DNA of 64,000 bases, from positions 54,079,554 to 54,143,553 of the forward strand of contig OX485803.1 of the NCBI GenBank assembly GCA_950295325.1. Reading direction: 5' to 3'. Positions 12,955-22,884 of this stretch are shown here, piece after piece (within the stretch, counting starts at the first letter, position 1; the number at the start of each line of letters is the position of its first letter). This DNA comes from Polytrichum commune (lineage: Eukaryota > Streptophyta > Polytrichopsida > Polytrichales > Polytrichaceae). The position numbers and the translations under genes are program-made. The notes beneath the pieces are model-generated. The model saw nothing but the letters and a program-made list of their open reading frames with translations. It did no database searches and was not told the origin of the DNA.

Positions 12955-13545
12955 TCAGCCATAGAGTAAAAACTCCGTAGGCCATAGTATGATGTTGCCT
13001 ACAGCCTCTCTCATCTTCCGAATGGATGGATCGTCTGTTTCTACACTCCTAAACAATACATAATCGTCGTCTTCGCAAAATTTCACCTCCACAGACACAC
13101 ATCCTGCATAAATGGGAACTCCGTGCACGATTCCTCCTTCAATATTGATCACCTTCCCGTGTGCAACTACTTTCCCTTCCTCACCCACTCCACACCCCAT
13201 TATTTTCACTACATCATGGACCGAGAATGAAGAGGCCGGTGGTGGTTTTTCCTCGGCATCTTTCACGCTTCCTCCAGTTTCTTTTCCACCTTTGTGTTGT
13301 GCGATTTTAGTCCTTGGCCTCTTCTGCTCCACTGCAGCTGCCCTGCGTTTCGTTGGACTGACCTGAGCTCCTGCATCAATCACAAGTCTCTCCACCTCCG
13401 TTATGCGAGTTCTTTTCTTCCGGACTTGTCGATGCTCCTCTTGTTCACATACTGCATCACCTTCTTTTCCATCGTCTTTTCCTTTCATTGGTGCTGACTC
13501 CCTCTGCTCTTCAAGTTGCTCTAACGTTTTCCCCTCGTTCTGCAA
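12955..13545 (-). CDS. CACTA-encoded protein with DUF8039-like C-terminus
   Basis: A 196-residue open frame. The N-terminal half is charged and low-complexity (repeated Lys/Arg/Glu, KKRTRITEVERL). The C-terminal half, from about residue 100, reads FSVHDVVKIMGCG, VVAHGKVINIEGGIVHGVP and later VGNIILWPTEFLL. The VHG and WP signatures resemble the DUF8039 domain found in plant En/Spm-associated proteins. It is probably the last exon of the TNPA-like gene whose upstream exons lie at 13712-14230 and 14280-14687, with short introns between. In En/Spm systems TNPA binds the subterminal repeats. Splice sites were not verified, so it may also be a pseudogene fragment. Confidence 0.6.
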   Translation of the reverse strand: MQNEGKTLEQLEEQRESAPMKGKDDGKEGDAVCEQEEHRQVRKKRTRITEVERLVIDAGAQVSPTKRRAAAVEQKRPRTKIAQHKGGKETGGSVKDAEEKPPPASSFSVHDVVKIMGCGVGEEGKVVAHGKVINIEGGIVHGVPIYAGCVSVEVKFCEDDDYVLFRSVETDDPSIRKMREAVGNIILWPTEFLLYG

Positions 13546-13711
13546 ACATTTTCATTTGCCCATTGTTATTTCCTACATCTGACCTCAACCTCTTCAAAGA
13601 AAAACTTATCATTATTTTCTGCATATTCTGCAATGCTACTCCAGAATGACTATTACTAGTCATTGAATTTCCAAACATGACTAACATCATTCACAATGTC
13701 CATGTCCGTGA

Positions 13712-14230
13712 CTACTGCAACCAATTTAAGCCTTGCATATTAACAATCATATCATTATTAGTATAACTACCAAACATCCTACACGTTGCATAAGTTCGTC
13801 TTCCTCCTGCACCTTCTATTCCAGCCTCTCCACTATCTGTTGAAAACACAATTACCTCATTTTCCTGCAATTCAGGCTGGAGGCACTCCTTCTGTATATC
13901 TGCACTTGCAATTTCCATAGAGGGGTTTTCCACATTGCTTGCTTCACCAACTGCTCCAATGTCCTCATTCGCGGTGTCTCTACTATCCACTCCTCCAATT
14001 TTCAGAGCAGCCATTATGAGCTTCATATTCTCCTCCAGCCCAAGCATCCACTTGTGAAGGTCCCGGTCAACACCTGCATTGGACACATGACTTGAGGGAG
14101 AACTAAGATCTACCTTGCCTCCTCCACGGGAGCCGTCAGTCAAGTGGCTTTTGCCTACCCTCCTCACTGCATCCTCTCTTCGCGATTGGAGCTTTGCCTC
14201 GATCTCGGACCGTGTTGGTACCCTCTCCAA
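13712..14230 (-). CDS. CACTA TNPA-like gene, middle exon region
   Basis: The open frame begins RVPTRSEIEAKLQSRREDAV, resembling the motif of Transposase_24 (Ptta/En/Spm) proteins in which a Ser/Pro-Arg-x-Glu segment introduces a basic helix. A helical LHKWMLGLEENMKLIMAALK segment and an acidic tail follow. It lies immediately downstream of the 14280-14687 segment and upstream of the DUF8039-like segment, and reads as a middle exon of one gene. The tail near 13712-13740 probably belongs to intron sequence. Confidence 0.55.
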   Translation of the reverse strand: MERVPTRSEIEAKLQSRREDAVRRVGKSHLTDGSRGGGKVDLSSPSSHVSNAGVDRDLHKWMLGLEENMKLIMAALKIGGVDSRDTANEDIGAVGEASNVENPSMEIASADIQKECLQPELQENEVIVFSTDSGEAGIEGAGGRRTYATCRMFGSYTNNDMIVNMQGLNWLQ

Positions 14231-14279
14231 ATCTTCACTCTATGGACACCCAATTTCACCTCCCTTTGTATTAGTATCT

Positions 14280-14687
14280 TCACAAACTGATACAATATAC
14301 TTCATCAAAAATATATCCACAAAAACTTGAGAGGTTCATGCTTACCAGATTGGTTGTCATCTCCTCTTCGCAGCGACTCACCACTGAAGGCCTCCTTACT
14401 TGTGCACGATTTGACTTTAATCTCTCGGCTTCTTTGAGCTTGCGGTCCTCTCCGATTAACTTAGACAGATTTACCCAGTGGTCATGTCTAATATGTTTAG
14501 GCTTTGGCTTCCCTGCTTGCAATGCCTTCTTTAATTGATAGCGTTTTATTTTGAGCTGACCTTTCAAAGTAGCGTGAAAGACCTCCTCTGTTACACGCCC
14601 TAGTCCTCCTTTGTAATCGAACGTGTTGTCCACACGTTGTTTTATGTTTAACAACATTGAAGTTTTATGGGCGTTATAATTATCCAA
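14280..14687 (-). CDS. CACTA TNPA-like gene, 5' exon region (Transposase_24-like)
   Basis: Residues from about 10 onward read LLNIKQRVDNTFDYKGG and later HDHWVNLSKLIGEDRKLKEA followed by a KSNRAQVRRPSVVSR segment. This W-x2-L spacing followed by a basic KxNR stretch is characteristic of Transposase_24-type En/Spm proteins, which bind element DNA. The frame is open upstream to the LINE border near 14.7-14.85 kb with no convincing start codon, consistent with loss of the right end of the element. Confidence 0.6.
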   Translation of the reverse strand: MDNYNAHKTSMLLNIKQRVDNTFDYKGGLGRVTEEVFHATLKGQLKIKRYQLKKALQAGKPKPKHIRHDHWVNLSKLIGEDRKLKEAERLKSNRAQVRRPSVVSRCEEEMTTNLVSMNLSSFCGYIFDEVYCISL

Positions 14688-14819
14688 GCTGAAATCGACG
14701 TCCTATGAGTGCCCCCTCAAACATGTCAACCAAAGTGAACGGTTTTGGCCACAAGGATTACCTTTCATGTCCACGTCCACACTGTACATTTTCTCATTTT
14801 CTCCCATCGCTCCCATCGT

Positions 14820-16393
14820 CCTCAGACCTTTCGTCTTTAGGTTCTACTTCTCCCTCCTCCATCTCCTCTAATGCCCTTTTATGCTTTCTGCTCCTTGTCC
14901 AAGTGCTGCGGCGGTAGCCGCAGCCCCGTCTGCTGTCTGGTAGTCTCTCTCTGTGTTCTGCTCCCAAGTTGGATAGGTCCTTGGTCGCCTCATCAGCGGT
15001 CTCTGTTCGTATGCCGGCCTCCTGAGGTCATTCTTTGTATTTTCGAAAATGTTCCTTCTAGTATTCTTTCTGTTTCTAACTTGTTGGAATCCTTCCTCGT
15101 CCACAATCTTGGATTTGCCTTTATCATGCATATTAGTGGGACGTGTCTGTACGGTTCTCCCATTGTTTCTCCTTGTCTTATCATATATCTCATTACAGTC
15201 CCTTACTTTATGTTTCTAGCTATGACAGGCTCTACATCTCAGGGGCAGCTTGTCATAATCTACCATAACTTCCTGGGAAGGCACTACCCTTTCCTCAGAT
15301 TCCAATATGATGCTTGTAACCCACCCCTTATGCACTTTGAGTTTGACACAAAATCTTGGTGCCCTAGAAGTTTCGTTTGTTGTGTCTATGCCGATCACTT
15401 CCCCTAGTGTTGCTGCTATGGACAGGGCTTGGTCATGATGTTCAAAAGGTAAGTTTCGAAGTGCTATCCATGTTGGGAATGGTAAGTTACTGGGGTTGTC
15501 CGGGTTGAATCCAGGGACCCAGCTTTGCAATATACATGTGCCCCATTTTGTTTATACGGCGAAAGCATTAGGGCATTGCACAATGCATCTCTCTCGTTTC
15601 CTTCAAGAAAGAAGTAACCTTTACCCACATCCATGCAAAACGCCAATGTACTTCCATTCAACTCCTGATTCAAGCTTTGTAACCATAATCTCATTGTTTG
15701 GGGCGTGGGTTTAGGGCCCACAAACTTTCCAATCAGCAGTTTATCTTTTAAACTTGCAATGCGGGCACGAAGCTTTCCATAATCCACTTTGAATGAGATG
15801 GCATCCTTTCTAATCAAAAAACCACTAAAGTTCCTTTCAATATTACTTGGAAGGATCTCACCGATTTGTTCTTTGAATGGATTGAGATCTCTTTCGGGGA
15901 TCTGTTGACTAGCTTTCACCAGCGCTTCAATCACCGCCTCAGCCATTTCCACATCTTGTCCTCTTGCTTCTCCAGCAATCCAGCCTCCTTTTTCTTCAAG
16001 GAGCGGATCAAATATGGGGCCGCTCCCATATCTTACTTTCGCCGCGAACGACTCCATCCTTGATCCAATCTCAGCCTTGTTACCTTGCCACACTTGTCTC
16101 GATCCACAATGTCTTGCGCACTTCCGTCTCTCCAGAATGCAACTAGATCTACCAGATCTATTTCTTGATTTTTAAGTTTTCTGCTACAGATCTGGGTGCT
16201 ACACCGTGATCCTACACTAAGTACTTGCTTTCCATTGTATCTAATAACGTTCTTCTATGTTTTTCAAATCCTCGCACCCAAACTCTTGAAGGCTCACATT
16301 TCGATGTACTTTGAACGGCGTCTCCACTTCTTCCTCCTCAAGCGAGCCATCTCCATCTCCCGGCAAACCGAACCCATTGGGTGCCCCGCTCAT
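14820..16393 (-). pseudogene. LINE ORF1 5' part: DUF4283-like domain and CCHC knuckle
   Basis: The ATG at 16393 opens MSGAPNGFGLPGDGDG, an early stop follows at 16241-16243, and the same frame resumes through 15464-16093. That segment includes RNFSGFLIRKDAISFKVD and LNGSTLAFCMDVGKGYFFLEG, typical of plant LINE ORF1 DUF4283-like domains. A frameshift near 15500 leads to LPFPTWIALRNLPFEHHD and a CRAC-x4-H-x4-C zinc knuckle at about 15190-15230. The knuckle contains an in-frame TAG at 15216-15218. A basic then acidic linker follows to about 14820, where the CACTA element interrupts. In an intact element this protein binds the LINE RNA. Confidence 0.88.
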
Positions 16394-16400
16394 TGCTATT

Positions 16401-16415
16401 CACATCAGATCCTCC
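16401..16415. repeat. Target-site duplication at 5' side of the LINE
   Basis: CACATCAGATCCTCC, partner of 6451-6464, lies seven bases beyond the ORF1 start codon of the minus-strand LINE and marks its 5' boundary. Confidence 0.85.
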
Positions 16416-16798
16416 TAATTGCATTTATAGGTATTGAACCTAGTATATTGTCTACATAATGAGCACACATAGTCCAATCTTATCATAACACATGTCTTTT
16501 TAGTGCCCATTATTGATTACAAGCCTTGCAATGTACCATTGTGATGGGAGGTGTCCAATGAAGAAGATCTACCACGTAAGGCCCACATACCTTGTGTGTC
16601 AAGGTAGGAGTGCCTACAAGCGACGCTCTTCTTAAAGTGGTCAACACCTTCTATAATGACATAGCATGTCCATTCATATTAGAACACGAATGAGACAATT
16701 GTACGTTGGTAACCACATTAACGAGGGAGTCCATGAAAGGCGTATATTAACAAGCTGAAAAAAAGACAACACTATTGAAAATCTTATAAATAGCATGC
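16416..16798. other. Non-coding stretch, no gene recognised
   Basis: Unique-looking AT-rich sequence between the LINE and a MITE fragment. Nothing recognisable was seen. Confidence 0.4.
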
Positions 16799-16801
16799 TT
16801 A

Positions 16802-17066
16802 GGGTGAGTTTCCATGTAGGTTGCTCTCCCACTAGATTGTATATAATAATGGGTTGGAGATGGTCTCAAGTAGATAACCACATTTTGGTGGCCTATTAAA
16901 ATGTCAAGGGCCGTGAACATGGGCCGCTAGATTTCCATGCACCCACTAAAATGTTTTTCGTAACCTACAAGTGCTAGTCACTGAACCTTGGAGTTACCAA
17001 AGTTGGTCCTTGGTAACCTGGAGGAGGAGGTTAGTAGGTGGGCCCAAATTTAAGATGATGAGAGCA
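16802..17066 (+). mobile_element. Tourist-like MITE family B, truncated copy
   Basis: Starts with TTA then GGGTGAGTTTCCATGTAGG, the terminus of the full copies at 38247-38626 and 38791-39194, and shares their interior (ATGGGTTGGAG, AACCTACAA, TAGGTGGGC). The distal inverted terminus is missing; family F sequence follows directly. Confidence 0.72.
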
Positions 17067-17215
17067 ACTACACTAAATATGATGTTTAATGTCATATGGT
17101 ATTGTATGTCACTTTGGTAACTTTTTGGATGTCACTTTTTATGAATAAGTTTACAAATAGTGTCATGGATGCCTCATCTAGGGGTGGCTTGATAACATTA
17201 CTAAGTAGTGTAAGT
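17067..17215. mobile_element. MITE family F fragment
   Basis: CTACACTAAATAT followed by TGTCATATGGTATTGTATGT matches the start of the inverted-repeat element at 30715-31106. Only one end is clearly present. Confidence 0.5.
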
Positions 17216-17599
17216 TCGTTCTATAGACCATGAGAATATAATCATGGAATTCACATACCATGCACATGGAGATTCTAATTCAAAGTGAACCACCAACATC
17301 CCATGGTTATATTCCTAGAGTCCACATTTGCTTACTAATATCATGCCCATAATTAAGGAGCTTAACAATCTTATGATCATCATGCCTGGTGCATACACAA
17401 ATCACAATCTCCTAGCCTATTCTCATTGAAATGGATTTTCGTTCTAGTAGTTCCAGTTAACTTCTTTCTTTAATTCAGTTTAGGGAGGCACAAAAACACA
17501 GAGGTGCTTTTGTTGAGGGAATGCTTATTACCCAAAATCATGTTGATTATTAACATTAATGTTCTAAAATGACATGACACTAGGTATTGAACTAGTGAA
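17216..17599. other. Non-coding stretch, no gene recognised
   Basis: AT-rich intergenic sequence with no recognisable gene or repeat. Confidence 0.35.
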
Positions 17600-17850
17600 T
17601 GGGGAGTACTGACTGCTAGTTACAGATGAACTGGTTGAGCCTGAAAAATATCTGGTTGAGATTCAAGGCTTTAGGAAAATTGCCCATCATTTGAGAGGAA
17701 TCTATGGAATCTATGGAATAATTAATAAAATATCTCAAATTAATAAATAAAAACCAGAAGATCTCAACATGTAACCGGTTGGACTTGGCAACACTAGGAG
17801 ATTTGGACTGATGATGCCCGAAAATCTCCAAAGACATTGGTGTTCATTTC
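17600..17850 (+). repeat. Dispersed repeat family G, copy 1
   Basis: The sequence around AGTTACAGATGAAC, GCCCATCATTT and ACTTGGCAACACTAGGA recurs in the same orientation at about 29715-29925 and inverted at about 22155-22345. The copies are diverged; no ends or coding capacity were identified. Confidence 0.65.
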
Positions 17851-17992
17851 TATGTATGTGTAACCAACTTCAACAACATAATCTATAAAAACTTCTATGT
17901 TGTTGAAAACCACAAAAGCAATTGACAAGTTTTCGGGTCACATGCCTCGAGAACTTGTGACATTTCCAACATGGACACTGAGACCCCACTAA

Positions 17993-18872
17993 GGGTGAGG
18001 TTCCATGTACCAGTCCTGGTCCATTTTTTGAAAAATAAATGGGTTGGCAGGTGGGAAAAAGGTGGTTCCATGTGCCCACCCCCCTCACTCAAGGACCGGT
18101 ACCCCCCATGGATGGGTGTCTCACATTGTATGTTGTGCAAGGACCGGCAATCCTAACAGTCAAAAGAAAGACATGTGCCGGTTAGAGAGTTCCAGTGATC
18201 GGATCAGCTGATCACCTTGGGTATTAAAGGCCATATTGTTTTTAATATATAGGCGTAATAATACAGGCGTTATCTTTTCTTTTCTTTTTCTTTTTAAAGG
18301 CCATATTGTTCTTCAAGTCCTTTCTTTTGGGGTACTCCTAGGGCTCTTGCTCTTGCATCATGCATTCTTTGTACACTCAAAGCCTAGTTGTGAGAAGAAA
18401 TGAAAGAGAAAGAAAAGATAGAAAATAACTGTATGTTATATCGTTGGAGTTCTCATCATGAACTCATGGGAACGTGTATCTCATGATGCTTTCAGGAATT
18501 TCAATCTTAATAACAAAAAATACATATAGAATATGCAATGTGATAGTAAGTGTTGGGTTTATTAAGTAAAATAAAAATAAAATACTACTTAAATGTATAA
18601 AAAATCACTTATAAACAATGTATTATCACGATTTCAACTGAAAGTAAAATATAAAAATAATTATATTTTCCCATAGATGACATCCGTACCAACCTATGGA
18701 CACCAAGAATACATAATTTTAAATTCAATCAATGAATGTACGGGAATTCTTGTACAAGTCAAATATCAAAAGTTAAATGATGATGACCCTCATTACCCAT
18801 TTTTTTTGATGATGTCACCCATTTCTCACCCACTTAAAAAATGGACTGGCACCGGCACATGGAACTTGGCCC
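17993..18872. mobile_element. Tourist-like (PIF/Harbinger-type) non-autonomous element, 880 bp
   Basis: Imperfect terminal inverted repeats: the left end GGGTGAGGTTCCATGTACCA pairs with the right end, whose reverse complement starts GGGCCAAGTTCCATGTGCCG. Both continue to GTCCATTTTTT. TAA flanks both ends (17990-17992 and 18873-18875), matching the TWA target duplication of PIF/Harbinger elements. There is no transposase inside. The ends resemble MITE family B. Confidence 0.8.
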
Positions 18873-18875
18873 TAA

Positions 18876-19413
18876 GCATATATAGAGCCATGGTCATGAG
18901 AAGTTGGACCAGAGATTAATGCAAAGGTAGATGAGGCTAATGTGGACACCTCCATCTTTGTAGAATCATCCAACCGATGGATTCGAGTATTAGAAGTTGG
19001 AGCAGGCTAGCAATTGCAAATCGGGATCAAAGAGTTTGTACTCCTTGAAATTGGAGTTGAGGAAGGTGTAGATCTAAGTTATAGAATCAAAGAATATTTT
19101 CTTCCCAATCTAGCATTATAGGGGGGATCTTTGTTTATCGTTTAATGTTGTGTAAGTGGACGACATCATTAACAGATTCTACATGAGTCATTTGTCAATG
19201 AAATCCAAGTTTAATGTTAATATTAGATGCGTCATGTCTTTAAAATAAATAAAAATGAAAGGAAAAAACACTCAATGATTATTGTATGAGGACTATATAC
19301 ACTTAATTAGATTTCACATTTTCTTATTTCTTGAGATGAATGAAGCAATTTTATTTCATTGCCAAAAACAAACTTGGCATAAGAAATATTTGCTTAGTAC
19401 AGTGTTGCTCCAT
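18876..19413. other. Non-coding stretch, no gene recognised
   Basis: No ORF with a domain; weak similarity to the flanks of other dispersed repeats only. Confidence 0.35.
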
Positions 19414-19416
19414 GTA

Positions 19417-20357
19417 CCGTAGGTTCATAGCTGGTTCGACACAAAATAATTCTAAAAATAGATGCCGAAAATTTTGGAATATTATTGGCATTTTTGCCGA
19501 ATATAAAATTAACTATTTTTCAAAATTGCCGAAAAGTAAGAAATTTTGACTTCTCACTAGAGTTTTACTTACAGTGGAAGCATATGTGAATTTTGAAAGA
19601 GAGAAGGTGCTCCTTTTGTAATCAAGCTCACTTACATTAGTCCACAAAGAATATGGGTTAAGAAGTAGCAAGACTCTAGGTGAGGCTTTTCAAATGTGTT
19701 GTACACAAATTTTTGGAGTCCAATTGAGCATAGAAGATGAAGTTTTATAGAATTTTGTCCAACTAACAAAAGTTGAGAAATCAATCCTTCTTCCACCTCC
19801 AACAAGTTTTGTGTCAAAATAAGTCTTCATGCAAAAGATATGGACAAAACATTGCAGCCGTGTAAAGATCAAAAAATTAAAATGCGTTCATAACAGTTTT
19901 TCGGAGCTTATTTGTGCATAGAAGATCAACTTTTTTGGAATTTTGTTGGTCTAAGAAAAGTTTAGAAATCAAGTAATCTTTCACCTCCAAATTTTTTTAT
20001 GTCATTTGAAGACTCTATGCAAAAGTTATGCGTGTTAGAAAAATGAAGTCTAACTCGGTGCTTCACCTCAAAGTTTACATATCCCATATGCATTGTTGAA
20101 CACAACTCCACTCTACTTGCATAAAGCACAGAGCATTTTCAACTCTTCACTTACATCTTACTTGTCATTCAATGCAAGAGAGATGTCCAAGATATAAGCT
20201 TAAATAGAAAATAGAAAATGAATTTAAGCTGAATTTTTAAAATTAAAAGAGAAAATTGCTGAAAATATGAATGTACTATTTTTAGGTGCCGAACCTACTT
20301 TTTGAACTTTAATTAATTATTCGGCTAACATGTGTCGAACCAGCTATGAACCTACGG
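19417..20357. mobile_element. TA-flanked element with 28-bp perfect inverted ends
   Basis: TACCGTAGGTTCATAGCTGG and the eight following bases (19415-19442) are the exact reverse complement of 20332-20359. Inside the arms both sides carry diverged GCCGAA-containing motifs. The flanking TA at each end fits a TA target duplication (Tc1/mariner class), though a GTAC palindrome makes the precise border ambiguous. There is no transposase gene, so it is non-autonomous. The superfamily is not certain. Confidence 0.75.
19680..20060. repeat. 188-bp tandem duplication inside the TA-flanked element
   Basis: Blocks GCATAGAAGAT, GGAATTTTGT/AGAATTTTGT, AGAAATCAA, CACCTCCAA and ATGCAAAAG recur at an offset of about 188 bases. 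The copies are clearly diverged. Confidence 0.75.
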
Positions 20358-20359
20358 TA

Positions 20360-21864
20360 CTTAAGGTATTGATCATTTTTGGGACATCCATTCATAAGCC
20401 CTTTCCCAATACAAAGGGAGAAACCTAGCACTCCCTTATGGTCTGAGGTAATGCAAGCCTTAACCAACGATAGTCTCATGCACATGCTTATATATGGTGG
20501 TATATGGCAAGGTTTGTAGTTAAGAGCAAACACCCAAAAAACATGTATTACAATGAAATTGGATTATGTGCTCAAATTTATTAAGGATTTTGTTCTAAGT
20601 TAAGTTAAGATTGTTGGGAGAGCTTATGTGATTGCTTGATAAAGAGAATGAAGAATCTTCAGTTTAACGTCTTATAATTTTTGATACCAACTTCAATCTT
20701 GACATTTGAAACGCCAATCGTTCCGATTCACAATTGCGAACCATGTGAGATTTGCAACCCCATTCAATGACCAAATTTTTATGTGGAGATGGAAGTGTCC
20801 ATTGTATGCCCCACACCTTAAGCTCAATGTGGAGAGGTATTGATGCGGTTGTACTTTTAACCCTTGGCAATGAAAATCCATGGTTAAGTTGGTTTCATCA
20901 TCTCTCTCTCTCTCCATACCACTCATCCATCCAACGTTTTGACAACACCTATTTTTCATCTTTAAGCCATCAACAAGAGAGTGCAACGGTGCCATTGAGT
21001 AAGGCATTATTAAAAGCGATCAATCATATGTGGCATTGAGTATACAATAATACCACTTTGACCATTTATAGTAGTGGTGTACGAAGATGCAAGAATGCTT
21101 TAAGAAGAGCATCAACTTTGGCCAATCACAATGGCTAATCGGAATTCTATCCACTCTACAAGGAAGTGTAAGAAGTGATCCACAAAAAAGGACAACACAT
21201 TCCTTTAATAGAAGATCCTCACCTGTAATAAGGCTGAATTTGTGGTGATTGTTAGCTAATGGACCCAACTAGTGGAAAGTAAAAGGCTCACTTCTTTAAA
21301 CAACTTTGTGACATTTTGGAAATGTGTATACTATGTATAGATTTGTATACCTAGTTGAATTAGCAAGACTTTCTAAAAGCGATACTCTAAGGCCTAGTGC
21401 CTTACAAGTGGTCAATTTTTTTTTATGTCAGATGCATGAGAGGTATGCTTGTATACAATAATTCCCTCTCTCCCACACCCAACGGGAAAAACCTCTTTTT
21501 GCAAGCCAAAACTATATTTCTATGGCTTTTAAAAGTTGAATGAACAATGAAATGAAATAAATTTGATTTTAGAGTCCGGGAATCCAAAAGGCTAATGGGA
21601 TGGAAAGTATGTTAAGGTGGTTTCAAAGCGGTTAATTCTGTAGAGTGGCAAGGTTGCAGTAACCTCCATGAGATGGAGATTAATGTGATTTTGATAATCC
21701 AATTGAAAGAAATATTTGAACTTTGAAAATTGGTGGATGCTCATGTATGCATGATTTGATTCTTTGTCTTTTCATGCCCTAAAGCCTATATTTTCAGGTT
21801 TTGGGTGACTAAAAGAGGTTATTGTAGTTTCAAGTTCTCAACTACCAACATTCTGTTATTTTGA
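20360..21864. other. Non-coding stretch, no gene recognised
   Basis: Several ORFs of 70-105 codons occur on both strands around 20664-21268. None shows a recognisable domain and opposite-strand frames overlap, so none is called. A short CT run lies near 20898-20912. Confidence 0.4.
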
Positions 21865-22154
21865 CAAAGTTTTTGCAAGTTGACATTTGACATGCAAAAA
21901 CGTGCACACAGAAAAATGCACATCAATTGACAAGCACAATTTCGAATTTGACACGTAATGTTACATGTGAAGAAAAAAAACCACACGTCAATTGACACAT
22001 TAGAACTTGAAACGACATGTACTACTAGACATGTGACATTGAGGTGACATTCAAAATGAAAATGTAGATGTCAATTGACATTCATTTTTGTTTTTGAAAA
22101 CATCACATGACATTTTGGATTTGAAGTTGAACGTCAAACAAAATTTGTCCAACA
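21865..22154 (+). repeat. Dispersed repeat family H, copy 1 (empty site for the pogo-like insertion)
   Basis: GACAAAGTTTTTGCAAGT, CCACACGTCAATTGACACAT and GTAGATGTCAATTGACATT recur at 48020-48150 and 49128-49260. There the same sequence is split by a 977-bp element. This copy reads straight through the insertion point (TACTACTAGACATGTGA). Confidence 0.85.
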
Positions 22155-22345
22155 TACACATTGGCTACCAGTGTCTGGGAAGATTTTTGGACATAATCGG
22201 GCAAAATCCAAGTTAACCACGTCCAACCGGTTTTTCTTCATTGAGATATATTCTATAAACTCCTCAAAAATGATCAGTAATTTTCCTAAAGTTTTGAACT
22301 TCAACCAGTTATTCCTCAAACTCAAACTGGTTCATTTGTGACTGG
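22155..22345 (-). repeat. Dispersed repeat family G, inverted copy
   Basis: Reverse-complement similarity to 17625-17850: CAACCGGTT, AGATTTTTGGACATAATCGG and TCAAACTGGTTCA contexts. No coding capacity was seen. Confidence 0.6.
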
Positions 22346-22884
22346 CAAATTGGTTCTCGCCATTCATTGTTCGCTTCTCCCTGAGTTGGTCAGCTTTCCA
22401 AATTTGCTCTCAAAGCAGATTCCTCCTCTCAAAATGGCAACCATGATGGATAAAACAATCAAACAAACCTCAAATCCATACCCTTGTACTTCACTGTACA
22501 ACAAAGAGTACGCCATATCTCATACACCTGATTTAGGCCGTTACCAGACTAGAGGCAGGCTCTTGGAGCCTGCAGGCTAGGCCGTGGGCTAGGGGTTTGG
22601 TGCCACGCGGGCCCGGAGGAGACCCAACATGCCACACGAGGGGGCCGGCAGCTCCCAGCGAGGGAAGCTGCCCGGTACTTGCAGCCGAGCTGGACTCTGC
22701 GGCCCAGCAGGGGTCCAGCTGAGGTCCAGCAGAGGACCCCCTCTGCTCCAGGAGCTTTTCTCCTCCAGACTGCAGACTCCAGCAGAGTGTAGAGCCTGTT
22801 CACACCCTCACATTCATCGATTTCTCTTCTCTTCCACGTACAACACTTGGTCAAATTTTTTTTTACCCACCGCCGCCTCCGAGC

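Larger units (their letters stand above)
11690..14850 (-). mobile_element. CACTA (En/Spm) element nested in LINE ORF1; right end not found
   Basis: The left terminus CACTACAAGGAAAAC (11690-11704) is a classical CACTA inverted-repeat end and abuts LINE ORF1 sequence. The first kilobase inside is crowded with GACTA/TAGTC motifs in both orientations, as in the subterminal transposase-binding regions of En/Spm elements. Coding regions with DUF8039-like and Transposase_24-like sequence lie on the minus strand. No matching CTTGTAGTG end was found between 14690 and 14870 where LINE sequence resumes, so the right end is probably truncated. No TNP2-type transposase is present inside; the copy would be non-autonomous. 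Confidence 0.82.
6465..16400 (-). mobile_element. Full-length L1-type LINE carrying a nested CACTA insertion
   Basis: Read on the minus strand the element starts at 16400, only 7 bases before the ORF1 start codon at 16393. It runs through ORF1 and ORF2 and ends in a poly(A) tail at 6465-6477. Near-identical target duplications flank it (6451-6464 and 16401-16415). Removing the CACTA insertion (11690 to about 14850) leaves roughly 6.8 kb, normal for plant L1 elements. ORF1 has a DUF4283-like domain and a CCHC knuckle; ORF2 has endonuclease, reverse transcriptase and a C-terminal zf-RVT region. Both ORFs carry stops and frameshifts, so the copy is inactive. The very short 5' leader may mean slight 5' truncation. 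Confidence 0.93.

Noticed and set aside
20664-21268. Overlapping 70-104 codon ORFs on both strands
   Set aside because: No domain, no consistent coding frame and no duplicated copy to compare with.
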